Assembly (NCBI RefSeq): GCF_002077945.1
Contig: NZ_LVYD01000043.1
Span: forward strand, 248,001-312,000
Length of the DNA: 64,000 nucleotides
Direction of reading: 5' to 3'
From: Niastella vici
Lineage (GTDB): Bacteria > Bacteroidota > Bacteroidia > Chitinophagales > Chitinophagaceae
The notes below the pieces were generated by a model. The model was not told the origin of the DNA and did not search any database. It worked only from the letters and a program-made list of their open reading frames with translations. Made by a program: the position numbers and the translations under genes. Shown piece after piece: positions 25,349 through 35,263 of this stretch (positions are counted from its first letter, which is position 1; each line of letters opens with the position of its first letter).

Positions 25349-26158
25349 ATGAAAAAAAGAATGATCATTTTAATGGCGGTTGTTGTAGCAATGACCGCCT
25401 GCCGTAAAGCAGATCAGATCACCTATCATTCAGCTGACAATATTTATTTCGATCTTGATCCCTGGGGGCTGCGCGATAGTATCCTGTACACATTCGCCTA
25501 TCACCCAAACAGGCTGAAAGATACCGTGTGGGTCCCTGTTAGTATTTCAGGCAACCGGGTCAATAAAGACAGGTATTACGCGGTAAAGGTGGTTGACACC
25601 GCTACCACTGCACTGCCCAACATTCACTACGAACCGCTGAAAGACCAATATAAAATCTCAGCCGGTTATGGCTGGCAGAATATGCCAGTGGTCTTATACA
25701 ATACCGATACGCAAATGGTGCGGCGTTCCTTTTCGCTCACCATTCAAATGGTAAGTACAGATGATTTCGGCGCAGGGTTCCCTTCATTGATCACGGCCCG
25801 CCTGGTATTTTCAGGTAAACTCGAAAAACCCAAATGGTGGGATATGTGGTTGGGTGGTTACTATTCGCAGGTGAAGCACCAGTTATTCAGACTGGCAGCC
25901 ACTACCGATGACCTTTCAACCAGTGGGCTCGACGCGCCGGAGAACCTGTACTTTGTTGATAAGCTGAAAAGCCTTCTGAACGCTCCTTTTACCTGGGTTA
26001 CTAATAATCCCGATAAGGGTTATCTACTCACGGCAAGGCCCGATGGTAATTACGATTTTTATTATTCAGGTACGCCCAATAAAAAGATCCTTTTGCAAAA
26101 AGACGGCGCTACCGGTAAATATTATTTTATTGATGAAAATGGAAAACAAGTGATCTAG
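25349..26158 (+). CDS. DUF4843 domain lipoprotein
   Basis: Although the frame is open from 25175, that part overlaps the SusD gene; ATG 25349 gives 269 residues with a lipoprotein signal (MIILMAVVVAMTAC, C18). The sequence DNIYFDLDPWGLRDSILYTF, then PVSISGNRVNKDRYYAVKV and ARLVFSGKLEKPKWWDMWLGGYYS, matches the DUF4843 family. This family is almost always encoded after SusC/SusD and before a PKD-like lipoprotein, as here. It is presumably a surface accessory protein of the transporter. Its biochemical role is not known. Confidence 0.88.
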   Translation: MKKRMIILMAVVVAMTACRKADQITYHSADNIYFDLDPWGLRDSILYTFAYHPNRLKDTVWVPVSISGNRVNKDRYYAVKVVDTATTALPNIHYEPLKDQYKISAGYGWQNMPVVLYNTDTQMVRRSFSLTIQMVSTDDFGAGFPSLITARLVFSGKLEKPKWWDMWLGGYYSQVKHQLFRLAATTDDLSTSGLDAPENLYFVDKLKSLLNAPFTWVTNNPDKGYLLTARPDGNYDFYYSGTPNKKILLQKDGATGKYYFIDENGKQVI

Positions 26159-26181
26159 GTTAACAGCTTAAAGTAATTCAA

Positions 26182-27603
26182 ATGAAACGAATAATAATGG
26201 CCGTGCTTACAGCCTGTGGGTTGCTACAGCTGGCCTGTTATAAAGATAAAGGCAACTATGACTATCATTTGCCTGAAGAACCACTGGTAACAGGTGTAGA
26301 TTCATTGTACAATGTGTTCCTGGGCGATACGTTGATCGTAAAACCAACGGTGACTACCACCGATGCCAAAGCCTGGTTCGGCTATTCGTGGCGGATATTG
26401 ATCCCGAAGGAATTCCGCGATACCACATTTACCGGCCCGGCATTGAAACTGGTATTCAGTCTGCCGCCCGATAGGTATGCTGCCCGCCTCACGATCACCG
26501 ATAGCTCGAACGGAATGAAGTATTTCCGGGAATTTGAGATTGAAGGCAAAACCCAATTTTCAAACGGCACCCTGGTGTTGAGCCGGGAGGGGAATACGGC
26601 ACAGCTCAGTTTTGTAAAACCCGACAGCACAGTGATGCCCCGCATTTACCGCGCCCTGCATGGCGTCGATTTGCCCGGTGGCCCGCAACAGATAATCGAC
26701 CTGGTCCATAAATATATTTCGCCAACGCCTGCATTGGGTTACTGGATCACCGGCAGCGAAACAAACGATGCCGGCGTGCAAATTTCAACAAATACCCTGC
26801 TGCAAATAAAAACCCTGCGCAATAATTTCTTTGATCCGCCCGCGGTGGCCAAACCCGGCTACCTCGAAAGCTCGGCTACCGGTGTTTTGCAAGGTGTTAT
26901 TAATGGCAAATTGTATGTAGGGGCGTCGCAAACCTATTATGGCAGCGATGTATATGGCATGTTTGGCCTGGCTACTGCCGGTGATTATGAATTATACAGG
27001 CGCGCAGCATTCAATAGTGTAATGCCTTATTTCCTGGGTTACGATCTCAACCGCAAACAGTTTGTGGCATTTACCAATTTCGGCAGCGCCGCCTATATTG
27101 GCACCGGCTACCAGGTAACAGATATAACCCAGTTCGATCCTAAAGCCGTTCAGCTCGATCTGCTGCATTTTCAGCAGATCAACGACAACAACTGTTTTGC
27201 CTTTGGTAAAGCTATCGATGGCACTTTGTATGAATTAAAATTCGGCGCCGCTTTTAAAGGGTATGTAGAACTGTCGCCCGTGTATAAACGCGCATTTGCA
27301 CAGCCATCCCTGATCACCGGCACTACCCAATGGGCCGGCACACCCGCCGAAATATTTTATTTTACTTCAGGCGACAAGGTATACCGCTACAACCCATTGA
27401 ACCAGGAAATAAAACAACTCGTGACCGATTTTGGCGGCAAAACCGTCACTATGGTAAAAGTGACCGATAATGGCAATACCCTGATTGCCGGGGTTGATGG
27501 TGCTGTGTATCTGCTTGATATCAGTACCGGTAAATTCGGCGACATCCTGAAAAAGTATGTTAGCATTCCCGGATCACCCGTTGATGTGGTGGTCAGAAAA
27601 TAA
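26182..27603 (+). CDS. PKD-like family lipoprotein
   Basis: The 473-residue lipoprotein (MAVLTACGLLQLAC, C19) starts with YKDKGNYDYHLPEEPLVTGV, the signature of the PKD-like lipoproteins that accompany DUF4843 and SusC/SusD. The first 110 residues form the PKD-like fold (YSWRILIPKEF, LKLVFSLPPDRYAARLTITD). The remainder has repeated beta units (YYGSDVYGMFGL, KVYRYNPLNQEIKQLVTDFGG, GAVYLLDISTGKFGDIL), consistent with a beta-propeller. It is probably surface-exposed and assists substrate capture. It is 23 bases downstream of the DUF4843 gene and 39 bases before the thioredoxin gene. Confidence 0.87.
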   Translation: MKRIIMAVLTACGLLQLACYKDKGNYDYHLPEEPLVTGVDSLYNVFLGDTLIVKPTVTTTDAKAWFGYSWRILIPKEFRDTTFTGPALKLVFSLPPDRYAARLTITDSSNGMKYFREFEIEGKTQFSNGTLVLSREGNTAQLSFVKPDSTVMPRIYRALHGVDLPGGPQQIIDLVHKYISPTPALGYWITGSETNDAGVQISTNTLLQIKTLRNNFFDPPAVAKPGYLESSATGVLQGVINGKLYVGASQTYYGSDVYGMFGLATAGDYELYRRAAFNSVMPYFLGYDLNRKQFVAFTNFGSAAYIGTGYQVTDITQFDPKAVQLDLLHFQQINDNNCFAFGKAIDGTLYELKFGAAFKGYVELSPVYKRAFAQPSLITGTTQWAGTPAEIFYFTSGDKVYRYNPLNQEIKQLVTDFGGKTVTMVKVTDNGNTLIAGVDGAVYLLDISTGKFGDILKKYVSIPGSPVDVVVRK

Positions 27604-27642
27604 GCAGGCAACTAAATTAAAACGTTCAATAAATATAAATTC

Positions 27643-28746
27643 ATGAGATACTTCTTGCTGAGTGCATCACTTCTCCTGTTAATAACAAATTACGCCTTAT
27701 CGCAAAAAAAAGCGTCCCAATTCCTGATCAAAGCCAACATTGCTCATTTTACCGATAGCCTGGTATACCTGAATTATGGAACGCTTGGCGCATCCGCTAC
27801 GGATACGGCTGTGGTAAAAAACGGCAGCTTTACTTTTAAAGGGCATGTTGACGAGCCAGTTCCGGCCATGATCTTTTCAAAAACATTTAAAGTGCGCATC
27901 GATCTGTTTATAGAAAATATGCCTGTAACGGTGGTGGGCGACGCCGATTCCTTCTACAATACCAAAGTGACCGGAAAAGGCGCCGTACAGGAATTTGAAT
28001 TATTCAACCAACGGTTAATGGACAACCGGAAAAGTACCATTGCTCTTTTTGAAAAAGCATACAAGCTAAAGCAGTCAGGCGATAGCATAACGGCAAAACA
28101 AATACAGGCGCAGGCCGATAGTCAGTATAACTGGGAGTTTAAAGCGCGCCTGCAATATGTAACAGATCACCCCGCAAGTTATATTGCCGCCAGGGAATTG
28201 CTCGCTTACACCAGCACCAATACACTGGCCAAAAGTATAAGTTTGTTCAACACGCTCGATGCCTCCATTAAAGGATCAAATGTAGGAAAGGAAATTGCTG
28301 CGCGCATTGACCTGCTAAGCAAGGTAGAAGAAGGCAGGCCGGCGCAGGATTTTACCCAGCACACACCCGAAGGTAAACCCGTTCAGTTATCATCCTATAA
28401 GGGCCGCTATGTACTGGTTGAATTCTGGGCCAGCTGGTGCGGTCCCTGCAGGGCCGAAAATCCCAATCTGCTGAAACAATACCAATTATATAATAAAAAG
28501 GGATTCGATATACTCAGCGTGTCGCTCGATAGTAATAAAGAGCTGTGGCTGAAAGCCGTTGAAAAGGATGCGCTTCCCTGGACGCATGTGTCGGACCTTA
28601 AAGGATGGAGCAATGCCGTGGCTGTTTTATATGGCATCAGGGCTGTGCCCGCCAGTTTTCTCATCGATCCTGCAGGCACCATCGTGGCTACCGGTTTACG
28701 GGGCGAAACATTGAATAAAAAGCTGGAAACAATTTTTAGCAAGTAG
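27643..28746 (+). CDS. TlpA-family thioredoxin-like protein with DUF4369 N-terminal domain
   Basis: The 367-residue protein has a signal peptide (MRYFLLSASLLLLITNYALS). The N-terminal beta domain, about residues 25-115 (LIKANIAHFTDSLVYLNYGT, VKNGSFTFKGHV), is DUF4369-like. A helical linker follows, then a thioredoxin domain (about 230-367) with active site FWASWCGPCRAENP (C266, C269) and cis-Pro loop GIRAVPASFLIDPAG. It should reduce or exchange disulfides in the periplasm. It is the last gene of the locus 2 operon and is followed by a strong terminator (28822-28853). Such a thioredoxin is often found with DUF4843/PKD-like loci; the substrate is unknown. Confidence 0.9.
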   Translation: MRYFLLSASLLLLITNYALSQKKASQFLIKANIAHFTDSLVYLNYGTLGASATDTAVVKNGSFTFKGHVDEPVPAMIFSKTFKVRIDLFIENMPVTVVGDADSFYNTKVTGKGAVQEFELFNQRLMDNRKSTIALFEKAYKLKQSGDSITAKQIQAQADSQYNWEFKARLQYVTDHPASYIAARELLAYTSTNTLAKSISLFNTLDASIKGSNVGKEIAARIDLLSKVEEGRPAQDFTQHTPEGKPVQLSSYKGRYVLVEFWASWCGPCRAENPNLLKQYQLYNKKGFDILSVSLDSNKELWLKAVEKDALPWTHVSDLKGWSNAVAVLYGIRAVPASFLIDPAGTIVATGLRGETLNKKLETIFSK

Positions 28747-28821
28747 ATCCAACGTTCTATTGCATTTGATGAAAAACCCTAACTATCGCCATTCAACAAT
28801 GATCTGAGAATGCTGCTTATG

Positions 28822-28853
28822 CGTTCCCCTGGTTTAACCGGGGGAACGTTTTT
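28822..28853 (+). terminator. Intrinsic terminator of the locus 2 operon
   Basis: cgttcccc... (from 28822) pairs with ...ggggaacg (to 28848), about 11-12 bp with one G-U pair, followed by ttttt (28849-28853). Confidence 0.88.
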
Positions 28854-28910
28854 GTTTACAAGCGCATTTATTTTTTTTTAACGTTCTTTGCAAAAAAATA
28901 CTACAGGTAC

Positions 28911-29756
28911 ATGGCAATAAGCAGCATAAAAGTTGGGGAATACAATACATTACAGGTGGCCCGGGCATTTGATTTCGGATTATACCTGGGCGAGGGCAAG
29001 GATGTGGTCTTATTGCCAAAACGGTTTGTTCCCCCCGGTGTTGAACCAGGCGATACCCTGAAAGTATTTGTTTACCACGATTCGGAAAACCGGCTCATAG
29101 CCACCACCCAGCAGCCCTTTGGTATTGTAGGGGATATTGTAAAGCTGAGAGTGGTATCGGTTACAAAGCTGGGGGCCTTTATGGACTGGGGGCTGATGAA
29201 AGACCTGTTTGTGCCCAAATCAAAACAGCTGGAAGGAATGCGGGTAGGTGGGGATTATATCGTAAAAATTTACCTCGATGAACAAACCGGCCGTGTGGCT
29301 GCCTCTGAAAAAATAGAACCGTTTTTAAGCAATGAACGGTTAACGGTAAAAGAACTGGACCCGGTTGACCTGCTGGTTTACCGCCGAACCGATATAGGGT
29401 ATGTGGTCATCATCAATAACCGCCACACCGGCGTATTGCATTTCAATGATATATTCCAGGAAATTCAGGTGGGCGATTCGCTGAAAGGTTATATCAAGAA
29501 CATTCGCGAAGATAACAAAATAGACGTTGCTGTAGGAAAGGTAGGTTACCAACGCGTAGAGGATGAAGCCGGTAAGGTAATGCGGCTGTTGCACGAGAAC
29601 AATGGTTACCTGCCTTATAATGATAAATCGAGCCCTGAAGAAATTTATTCCTTCTTTGGAATGAGCAAAAAGACCTTCAAAATGACAACGGGCAATCTGT
29701 ATAAGAACAGAAAGATCATTTTTACTCAAACGGGCATCAAAGCGGCGGAGGAATAG
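28911..29756 (+). CDS. CvfB-like S1 RNA-binding protein
   Basis: The 281-residue cytoplasmic protein has several S1-like OB folds. The first is near residues 1-65 (GEYNTLQVARAFDFGLYLGE). The second is near 70-135 (GDIVKLRVVSVTKLGAFMDWG). A third is near 150-215 (GYVVIINNRHTGVLHFNDIF, VGDSLKGYIKNIREDNKIDV). The C-terminal part, about 225-281, is winged-helix-like (EIYSFFGMSKKTFKMTTGNLYKNRKI, ending with GIKAAEE). This is the layout of CvfB/YitL family proteins, which bind RNA. It is housekeeping in character and not obviously linked to the neighbouring uptake loci. Confidence 0.9.
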   Translation: MAISSIKVGEYNTLQVARAFDFGLYLGEGKDVVLLPKRFVPPGVEPGDTLKVFVYHDSENRLIATTQQPFGIVGDIVKLRVVSVTKLGAFMDWGLMKDLFVPKSKQLEGMRVGGDYIVKIYLDEQTGRVAASEKIEPFLSNERLTVKELDPVDLLVYRRTDIGYVVIINNRHTGVLHFNDIFQEIQVGDSLKGYIKNIREDNKIDVAVGKVGYQRVEDEAGKVMRLLHENNGYLPYNDKSSPEEIYSFFGMSKKTFKMTTGNLYKNRKIIFTQTGIKAAEE

Positions 29757-29768
29757 AAAAGCCTTGTA

Positions 29769-30524
29769 TTAAAAACGCGCAAGATGATAGCTGATCCCTA
29801 ACTGCGCCTGAAACGCTTTGCCTTTATCATACAGTGGTTTGTAGGTGCCTTCCTTTTTGTAAATGGAATTAAAGAAATATTGACTGCCCACAAGGAGGTC
29901 AATATTGCGGGCAACGTTGATGCCGGCATATGCGTGGGCTCCATATAACATTTTCTGTGCATCTCCTTTCTCCTCAAAAAAAGCACCAAGGGCTTCCCAG
30001 GGATGTGTGTTAATATCGTAAATAACGACTCTGTTGGTATACTTTTTACCCAAAAGATAGCTAACAACAGGGCCGCCCTGTATAATAAACCGCTTACTGT
30101 TAAAGGCAACATTTACAGGGCGTATGATGAGGTAGGTTAAATTGGTATTGGAATTACCGAGGTAAAAATCATTTCTATAAAAAGATTGTGCTATATATGT
30201 TCTGTAACTGAAACTCATTTCCATAACCCCCACTGCAAACGAAAGTTTCCACCTTTCGTTGATCCTTTTGGCCACTTCCGCTTCTATGGTATACCCTCCG
30301 CCGGGCCTGGTTTCTGATCGGGTTTCGGTTATTACTGGCGGATTGCGGGCATTATTAATATCGATCAAATTAGGCACAATAAAACCATCAACAATGTAAA
30401 TGCGATTTTTAAAATCGGGCAACCAGGTAAAGTTGCCATTTGCGTTTATTTGCAACTCAAATTTTTGTGCAGTGGCTGTCAGGGTTACCAGTGTAAGCGC
30501 TGCCAGCGGGATAAGGAGTTTCAT
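29769..30524 (-). CDS. Small outer-membrane beta-barrel protein, hypothetical
   Basis: The 251-residue protein has a signal peptide (MKLLIPLAALTLVTLTATA). Alternating polar and hydrophobic strands follow (YTIEAEVAKRINERWKLSFA, VGVMEMSFSYRTY, FIIQGGPVVSYLLGK, AGINVARNIDLLVGSQYFFN, KAFQAQLGISYHLARF). This pattern and the terminal Phe fit an 8-strand outer membrane barrel (OMP_b-brl type). No enzyme motif is visible. It lies convergent to the CvfB-like gene, 13 bases away, and behind the locus 3 terminator, so it is likely its own unit. Confidence 0.75.
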   Translation of the reverse strand: MKLLIPLAALTLVTLTATAQKFELQINANGNFTWLPDFKNRIYIVDGFIVPNLIDINNARNPPVITETRSETRPGGGYTIEAEVAKRINERWKLSFAVGVMEMSFSYRTYIAQSFYRNDFYLGNSNTNLTYLIIRPVNVAFNSKRFIIQGGPVVSYLLGKKYTNRVVIYDINTHPWEALGAFFEEKGDAQKMLYGAHAYAGINVARNIDLLVGSQYFFNSIYKKEGTYKPLYDKGKAFQAQLGISYHLARF

Positions 30525-30589
30525 TTTTTATAGAAATTTAATAAATAAAAGGGACTAAAAAAAGCCCCTTGGCAAAGCCCGGCAGTAAG

Positions 30590-30624
30590 AATAAAAAAGG
30601 CCGTCCCAACTGCGGTGGACGGCC
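30590..30624 (-). terminator. Intrinsic terminator of the locus 3 SusC/SusD operon
   Basis: ggccgtcc (30599-30606) and ggacggcc (30617-30624) form a perfect 8-bp stem. On the minus strand it is followed by tttttt (30598-30593). Confidence 0.85.
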
Positions 30625-30702
30625 TCGTGCGTGTTTCGATCTCAACGAAACTATTTTAATTATCAGTTTTTCCCTTATCCATCATCACATTATCTTCCCG
30701 TC

Positions 30703-32160
30703 TTACTGGGGATAGCCATCATTCTGACCAAGGTTCCTGTTTGCATCGCGCTCTGTTTGCGGTATGGGCAACAGGAACTGATAATCCTGTACGGTTATGC
30801 CCAATGGCGCCATTACCTGTTTGTACCGTTTCAAACGTATGAGGTCGTAACGGCGATGGCCTTCAATGAACAATTCGCGGGCCCTGTCTTTCACCAGGCT
30901 GTCGATGAATGCATCCGGTGTAACAGTATTGGTGAAATTCAGTTGCAGGGTTGGGTCTTTCAAACCTGCTCTCGATCTTACCGAATCAACCCCGGCGAAT
31001 TTGGCCGGGTCGGCGGGATTGATATTGTTGAGCGCTTCTGATTGCATCAGCAGCACATCGGCATAGCGCAGTACGATCCAGTTTACATTTGAGTTATTAC
31101 TGTTATTTACATATGAAGGATCGCGGTATTTATAAACAAAGGGCGTTACGCTGGTTGAACCCACCTTGTTCGCCATGTTATAATTCCTGCGTATGCTGTC
31201 GGCACCAGAGTAGCCGTTGTTGAAGAAATTGTTATTTACAAAGAAAGCACCGGCGCCGCCCAATTGAGAAGGGTAGAACATGCGCAAAATGATATTCGAT
31301 GTAATGCCCGTAGTTACAGGCCCGAACTGTACAGAGAAAATGTGCTCGGCGCCATTTTTCTTATCATTATCAAATATATCCTGGTATTTAGACAATAGTT
31401 GATATTGTTTGGAAGCGATCACCTTGTTAAGGGCTGTCAGCGCATTCTGGTTATCCTGCGCATCGGCATAGGGTGAGCTGGCTCTTGTGAGGTACACTTT
31501 GGCCAGCAGTGCAGAAGCTGCACCGGTAGATACCATGCCTTTATTGCCGGCGGGAATCTTACTTTCTAACAAACAATTGGCCTCTGCGTACTGCAGGTCT
31601 TCAATAATGGTTTTGTAAATATCCCCGGCACCCGTTCTTGAAGGGAACAACAATGTATCGTAGGTATTTTCTAAAGGGCGTAACATCAGCGGAACATCGC
31701 CAAAATTACGTACGAGATCAAAATAGGCCAGGGCGCGAAGGAACCGCGCGTTGCCCACGATATGGTTGCGGTTGGTAACATCCATATTGATGCCGGGTAC
31801 ATTTTTAATAACATCGTTGGCCCGGCTAATGATCTGGTAAGATGTTCGCCACCAGTTAGCAATCTCTGCATTGGAAACTGTCCATTTGAATGTATTCAGT
31901 TCGGCGCGTTCTGCAGTGGTGTTGCCTATGAGGTTATCGGCCGGTAGTTCTGCAATGAGCCAAACGGTGCGCTGATAGGAAGTTTGCTGCTGCATGGCAC
32001 TGAAAACCCCATTGATGGCTGTTTGGGCATCGTTAGCATTCTTGTAATAATTCATTGGCGTAAGAAAGCTGAACGCTTTCTCTTCCAGTTGTTTTTTGCA
32101 GGCGGCCACTAACATAAGAATAAGACCGGCGCCTGCTATAAGGAAAATAGTTTTTTTCAT
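30703..32160 (-). CDS. SusD/RagB-family surface lipoprotein (locus 3)
   Basis: The 485-residue lipoprotein (MKKTIFLIAGAGLILMLVAAC, C21) is the binding partner of the SusC encoded 37 bases upstream. SusD features are the N-terminal FLTPMNYYKNANDAQTAING, the helices NARFLRALAYFDLVRNFGDVPL and ASALLAKVYLT, and the C-terminal ARELFIEGHRRYDLIRLKR followed by FLLPIPQTERDANRNLGQN. These are the classical, sugar-type SusD motifs. No enzyme gene is attached to this pair, so the substrate cannot be inferred from its neighbours. Confidence 0.93.
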   Translation of the reverse strand: MKKTIFLIAGAGLILMLVAACKKQLEEKAFSFLTPMNYYKNANDAQTAINGVFSAMQQQTSYQRTVWLIAELPADNLIGNTTAERAELNTFKWTVSNAEIANWWRTSYQIISRANDVIKNVPGINMDVTNRNHIVGNARFLRALAYFDLVRNFGDVPLMLRPLENTYDTLLFPSRTGAGDIYKTIIEDLQYAEANCLLESKIPAGNKGMVSTGAASALLAKVYLTRASSPYADAQDNQNALTALNKVIASKQYQLLSKYQDIFDNDKKNGAEHIFSVQFGPVTTGITSNIILRMFYPSQLGGAGAFFVNNNFFNNGYSGADSIRRNYNMANKVGSTSVTPFVYKYRDPSYVNNSNNSNVNWIVLRYADVLLMQSEALNNINPADPAKFAGVDSVRSRAGLKDPTLQLNFTNTVTPDAFIDSLVKDRARELFIEGHRRYDLIRLKRYKQVMAPLGITVQDYQFLLPIPQTERDANRNLGQNDGYPQ

Positions 32161-32197
32161 TTTAGTTCGTTTAATGTAAGCAATACGGTCCCAATGG

Positions 32198-35100
32198 TTA
32201 AAAACCGAGCTTCATACCCACCGTATAGGTTTTGATATTCGGATAAGGGTTATAGTCAATATTCAGTGAAGTGTAATTGCCCGATGTATTGGAATAGGAA
32301 TTCACTTCGGGATCGTATCCTGAATAATCAGTGATCGTTATCAGGTTTTGAGCAGTAGCATAAATGCTGGCCGTTTTGAACACGGGCGTCAGCCTTGGCA
32401 AAGGTAGGTCATAGCTCAGCGTAATGGTCTTGAATCGCAGGTAGCTGCCATTCTCGATCATGTCGCTGGTTACGCCCAGGCTGCGCCGGTAGGTGCTCCA
32501 TACCGCTGGCAGCTTGTTGCTGGTGCCTTCGCCGCGCCAGCTATCAGTGGCTACATAAGCGAACTTATTGGCATAGGGAACGCCATTCTCCATTTCAATT
32601 TTGTTCTCATTGAGGATGTCAACTCCCTGTACACCCTGTATCAGCACAAACAGGTTGAAGTGGCCTACGGTGAGACTGCTATTAAATCCATAAGTGAATT
32701 TTGGCAAGGCATGGCCAATGATCGTTCTGTCAAAGGTTCCATCGAGGGCGCTGTCCCCATTGAGGTCTTTGTAAATAGGATCACCGGGTTTTACACTTTG
32801 TTTGGTACCGCTTTTGTTGATCTGGTCCTGCGTTTGCCAAATGCCATCGAACACATAGCCATAAAATTCACCGATGGGCCGGCCTACCTGCAAAATAGAT
32901 GAATTACGGCCGCCAGGGAACAGGTTCGAGCTTACATTACCGGTATACTGGAACGGTACGGCGCCCAGGTCAAGTATCTTGTTACGGTTAGCCGAAATGT
33001 TGAATGAAGTACTCCATTTAATATTTTTCTGATCTATATTAATGGTATTGATTGCCAGTTCAATACCCTTGTTCTGCACGCTGCCAATATTCTGTGTCAT
33101 GGTGCTGAACCCTGAAGTGGAAGGCAGGGCTACCTGGAACAACAGCTTGGTGGTTTTCTTATCGTAATAATCGGCAGTGATCTGAACACGGCCACCCAGT
33201 ATAGCGAGATCAAAGCCGGCGTCCAACGCCTTGGTAGCTTCCCAGACAAGGTCGGGGTTGGGCAGGTTATTGGGAGAAAAACCGCTTACACGCGCCCGGT
33301 TCAGCACATAGCTGTTGGCTGTATATTGCTTTTGCGAAAGATACGAACCGATCTCCTGGTTACCGGTGGCGCCATAGCTTGCCCGCACTTTCAGGTCGCT
33401 GATGGCTTCAACATTTTTCAGGAAGGCTTCGTCCTTCACCCGCCAGGCAATGGCGCCGGAAGGAAAATATCCCCATTTATTATTTACACCAAAACGTGAT
33501 GAACCATCGGCCCTGAACGTGAAGGTGAACAGGTATCTTTCAAACAGCCGGTAATTGAGGCGGCCAAGGAAAGAGGCCAGCGCATTTCGGGTGGTGCTCG
33601 ATCCGTCTGCCGCGGTACCTATCCCGAGGTTATCGGTGAGCAGGTTATTGGTACTGAGGGTCGTTACGGTTGAAGTAACGGAAGCATTCTTGAATTCCTG
33701 ATAAGTGAAACCGGCTACGGCATTGATAACATGTCCGCTACCAAGTTTTTTATCGAGGGTAATGGTGTTTTCGTTCAGCCAGTTGTAGTTATTGTTGGTA
33801 ACTACCTGTGCGTATCCGTTATTCTGTGCGCCCAGGTAAGTGGTGCTTGGGCGAAACACATCGTTGCGATAGTTGCGGTATTCGCCACCAAAGCTGCTGC
33901 GCAGCTTTAATCCTTTAACTGGTTCCCATTCGCCAAATACATTGGCGAAAATGCGCGTATTCTTGTTTTTGTCACTGTTAAGATTAGCTGCTGCCACCGG
34001 GTTGCCTACTTCAATGGCATAAGGTTGCGGGCCATTCTTGAACGTATAAGCGCCGGTGCTGTCATACACAGGGGTAATGGGGCTCGATAACAGGGCATCG
34101 AGCAGGGTGCCGCCACCGCTGCCACCTGTAGTATTTACGTTGGCCTGCAATTGATTTTCGTAGGAGATCTGTGAGCTAAGCCCCATCTTGAGCTGATTGC
34201 TGATCTTATTGTCGAGGTTGAAGCGCAGTGTTCCCCGTTTATAATTTGACCCAATGATAATACCATCCTGGGTGAAATAGTTCATGCTGAGATAATATTT
34301 GGCATCGGCTGTGCCACCGTTAAAGCCCAGGTTAAAGTTGCTGATTTGGGCACTGCGGAATAATTCATCCTGCCAGTCGGTGCCTTTACCCATAGCATCA
34401 ATTTGCGCATCGGTATAGGGAACCGCATAAGCAGGGTTTGTTTTGGGCGCAGCTTCGTTCACAAAGCGTGCATACTGCTGCGCGTTCATCATATCGAGTT
34501 TGTTGGCAACGCGCTGTACACCTGTATACACATCGAAATTAACACCTTTTTTGCCGGTGCTTCCTCTGCGGGTAGTGATGATCACAACACCGTTGGCGCC
34601 GCGACTTCCGTAAATGGCCGTGGCCGAAGCGTCTTTCAATACGTCAATTGATGCAATGTCGTTAGGGTTCAATGCGGTAATGTCGGCCCCCGCATACCCG
34701 TCAATTACATACAATGGGTCGCTGCTCGAGGTAATGGAGTTGGTACCGCGAATGCGCACGGTCAATGAAGCGCCCGGTTGTGAGTTGGTTTGGGTTACCT
34801 GAACACCCGCTACGCGGCCCGATAACAGCTGACTGGTTCCGAATACGGGCGTTTTGTCAATGCTCGATAAACCTACCGAACCAACTGACCCGGTGAGGTC
34901 TTTTTTGCGGGATGTACCATAACCAACCACTACTACATCGCTGAGTACAGTTTCAACTTCGCGCAAAGTGATCGTCACTTCGCCGTTGTTGTCGGTAACA
35001 TCCACTTCCTGACTGGTATAACCTACAGAGGATGCTACGAGTACTACTGGTTTGGTGTCTGGGACCATCAGGGTGAAAAAACCTTTAGGGTCGGTAAAGG

Positions 35101-35263
35101 TACCTATGTTAGTACCTTTTAACTGAACATTGACTCCCGGCATAGGTAAATTGGATGAATTAAAAACCTTGCCGAAAATCCTTTTTTGTTGGGCTGTTGC
35201 ATCATAGGGTATGATTGACCATAGGATGAACAGGATCATGCAGAATTTCCGAATAGCAACCAT
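32198..35263 (-). CDS. SusC/RagA-type TonB-dependent transporter without STN domain (locus 3)
   Basis: The 1021-residue transporter has a signal peptide (MILFILWSIIPYDATA) followed directly by the CarboxypepD_reg-like domain (GKVFNSSNLPMPGVNVQLKG), the TonB-box-like VVVVGYGTSRKKDLTGSVGS, the plug (ISGRV-type region LLSGRVAGVQVTQTNSQPGA, ASATAIYGSRGANGVVIITT) and the barrel ending in KTYTVGMKLGF. It lacks an STN domain and no FecR or sigma gene is adjacent, so it is not built for trans-envelope signalling. A perfect palindrome at 35337-35352, 74 bases ahead of the start, suggests control by a LacI-type repressor or activator. Confidence 0.94.
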   Translation of the reverse strand: MVAIRKFCMILFILWSIIPYDATAQQKRIFGKVFNSSNLPMPGVNVQLKGTNIGTFTDPKGFFTLMVPDTKPVVLVASSVGYTSQEVDVTDNNGEVTITLREVETVLSDVVVVGYGTSRKKDLTGSVGSVGLSSIDKTPVFGTSQLLSGRVAGVQVTQTNSQPGASLTVRIRGTNSITSSSDPLYVIDGYAGADITALNPNDIASIDVLKDASATAIYGSRGANGVVIITTRRGSTGKKGVNFDVYTGVQRVANKLDMMNAQQYARFVNEAAPKTNPAYAVPYTDAQIDAMGKGTDWQDELFRSAQISNFNLGFNGGTADAKYYLSMNYFTQDGIIIGSNYKRGTLRFNLDNKISNQLKMGLSSQISYENQLQANVNTTGGSGGGTLLDALLSSPITPVYDSTGAYTFKNGPQPYAIEVGNPVAAANLNSDKNKNTRIFANVFGEWEPVKGLKLRSSFGGEYRNYRNDVFRPSTTYLGAQNNGYAQVVTNNNYNWLNENTITLDKKLGSGHVINAVAGFTYQEFKNASVTSTVTTLSTNNLLTDNLGIGTAADGSSTTRNALASFLGRLNYRLFERYLFTFTFRADGSSRFGVNNKWGYFPSGAIAWRVKDEAFLKNVEAISDLKVRASYGATGNQEIGSYLSQKQYTANSYVLNRARVSGFSPNNLPNPDLVWEATKALDAGFDLAILGGRVQITADYYDKKTTKLLFQVALPSTSGFSTMTQNIGSVQNKGIELAINTINIDQKNIKWSTSFNISANRNKILDLGAVPFQYTGNVSSNLFPGGRNSSILQVGRPIGEFYGYVFDGIWQTQDQINKSGTKQSVKPGDPIYKDLNGDSALDGTFDRTIIGHALPKFTYGFNSSLTVGHFNLFVLIQGVQGVDILNENKIEMENGVPYANKFAYVATDSWRGEGTSNKLPAVWSTYRRSLGVTSDMIENGSYLRFKTITLSYDLPLPRLTPVFKTASIYATAQNLITITDYSGYDPEVNSYSNTSGNYTSLNIDYNPYPNIKTYTVGMKLGF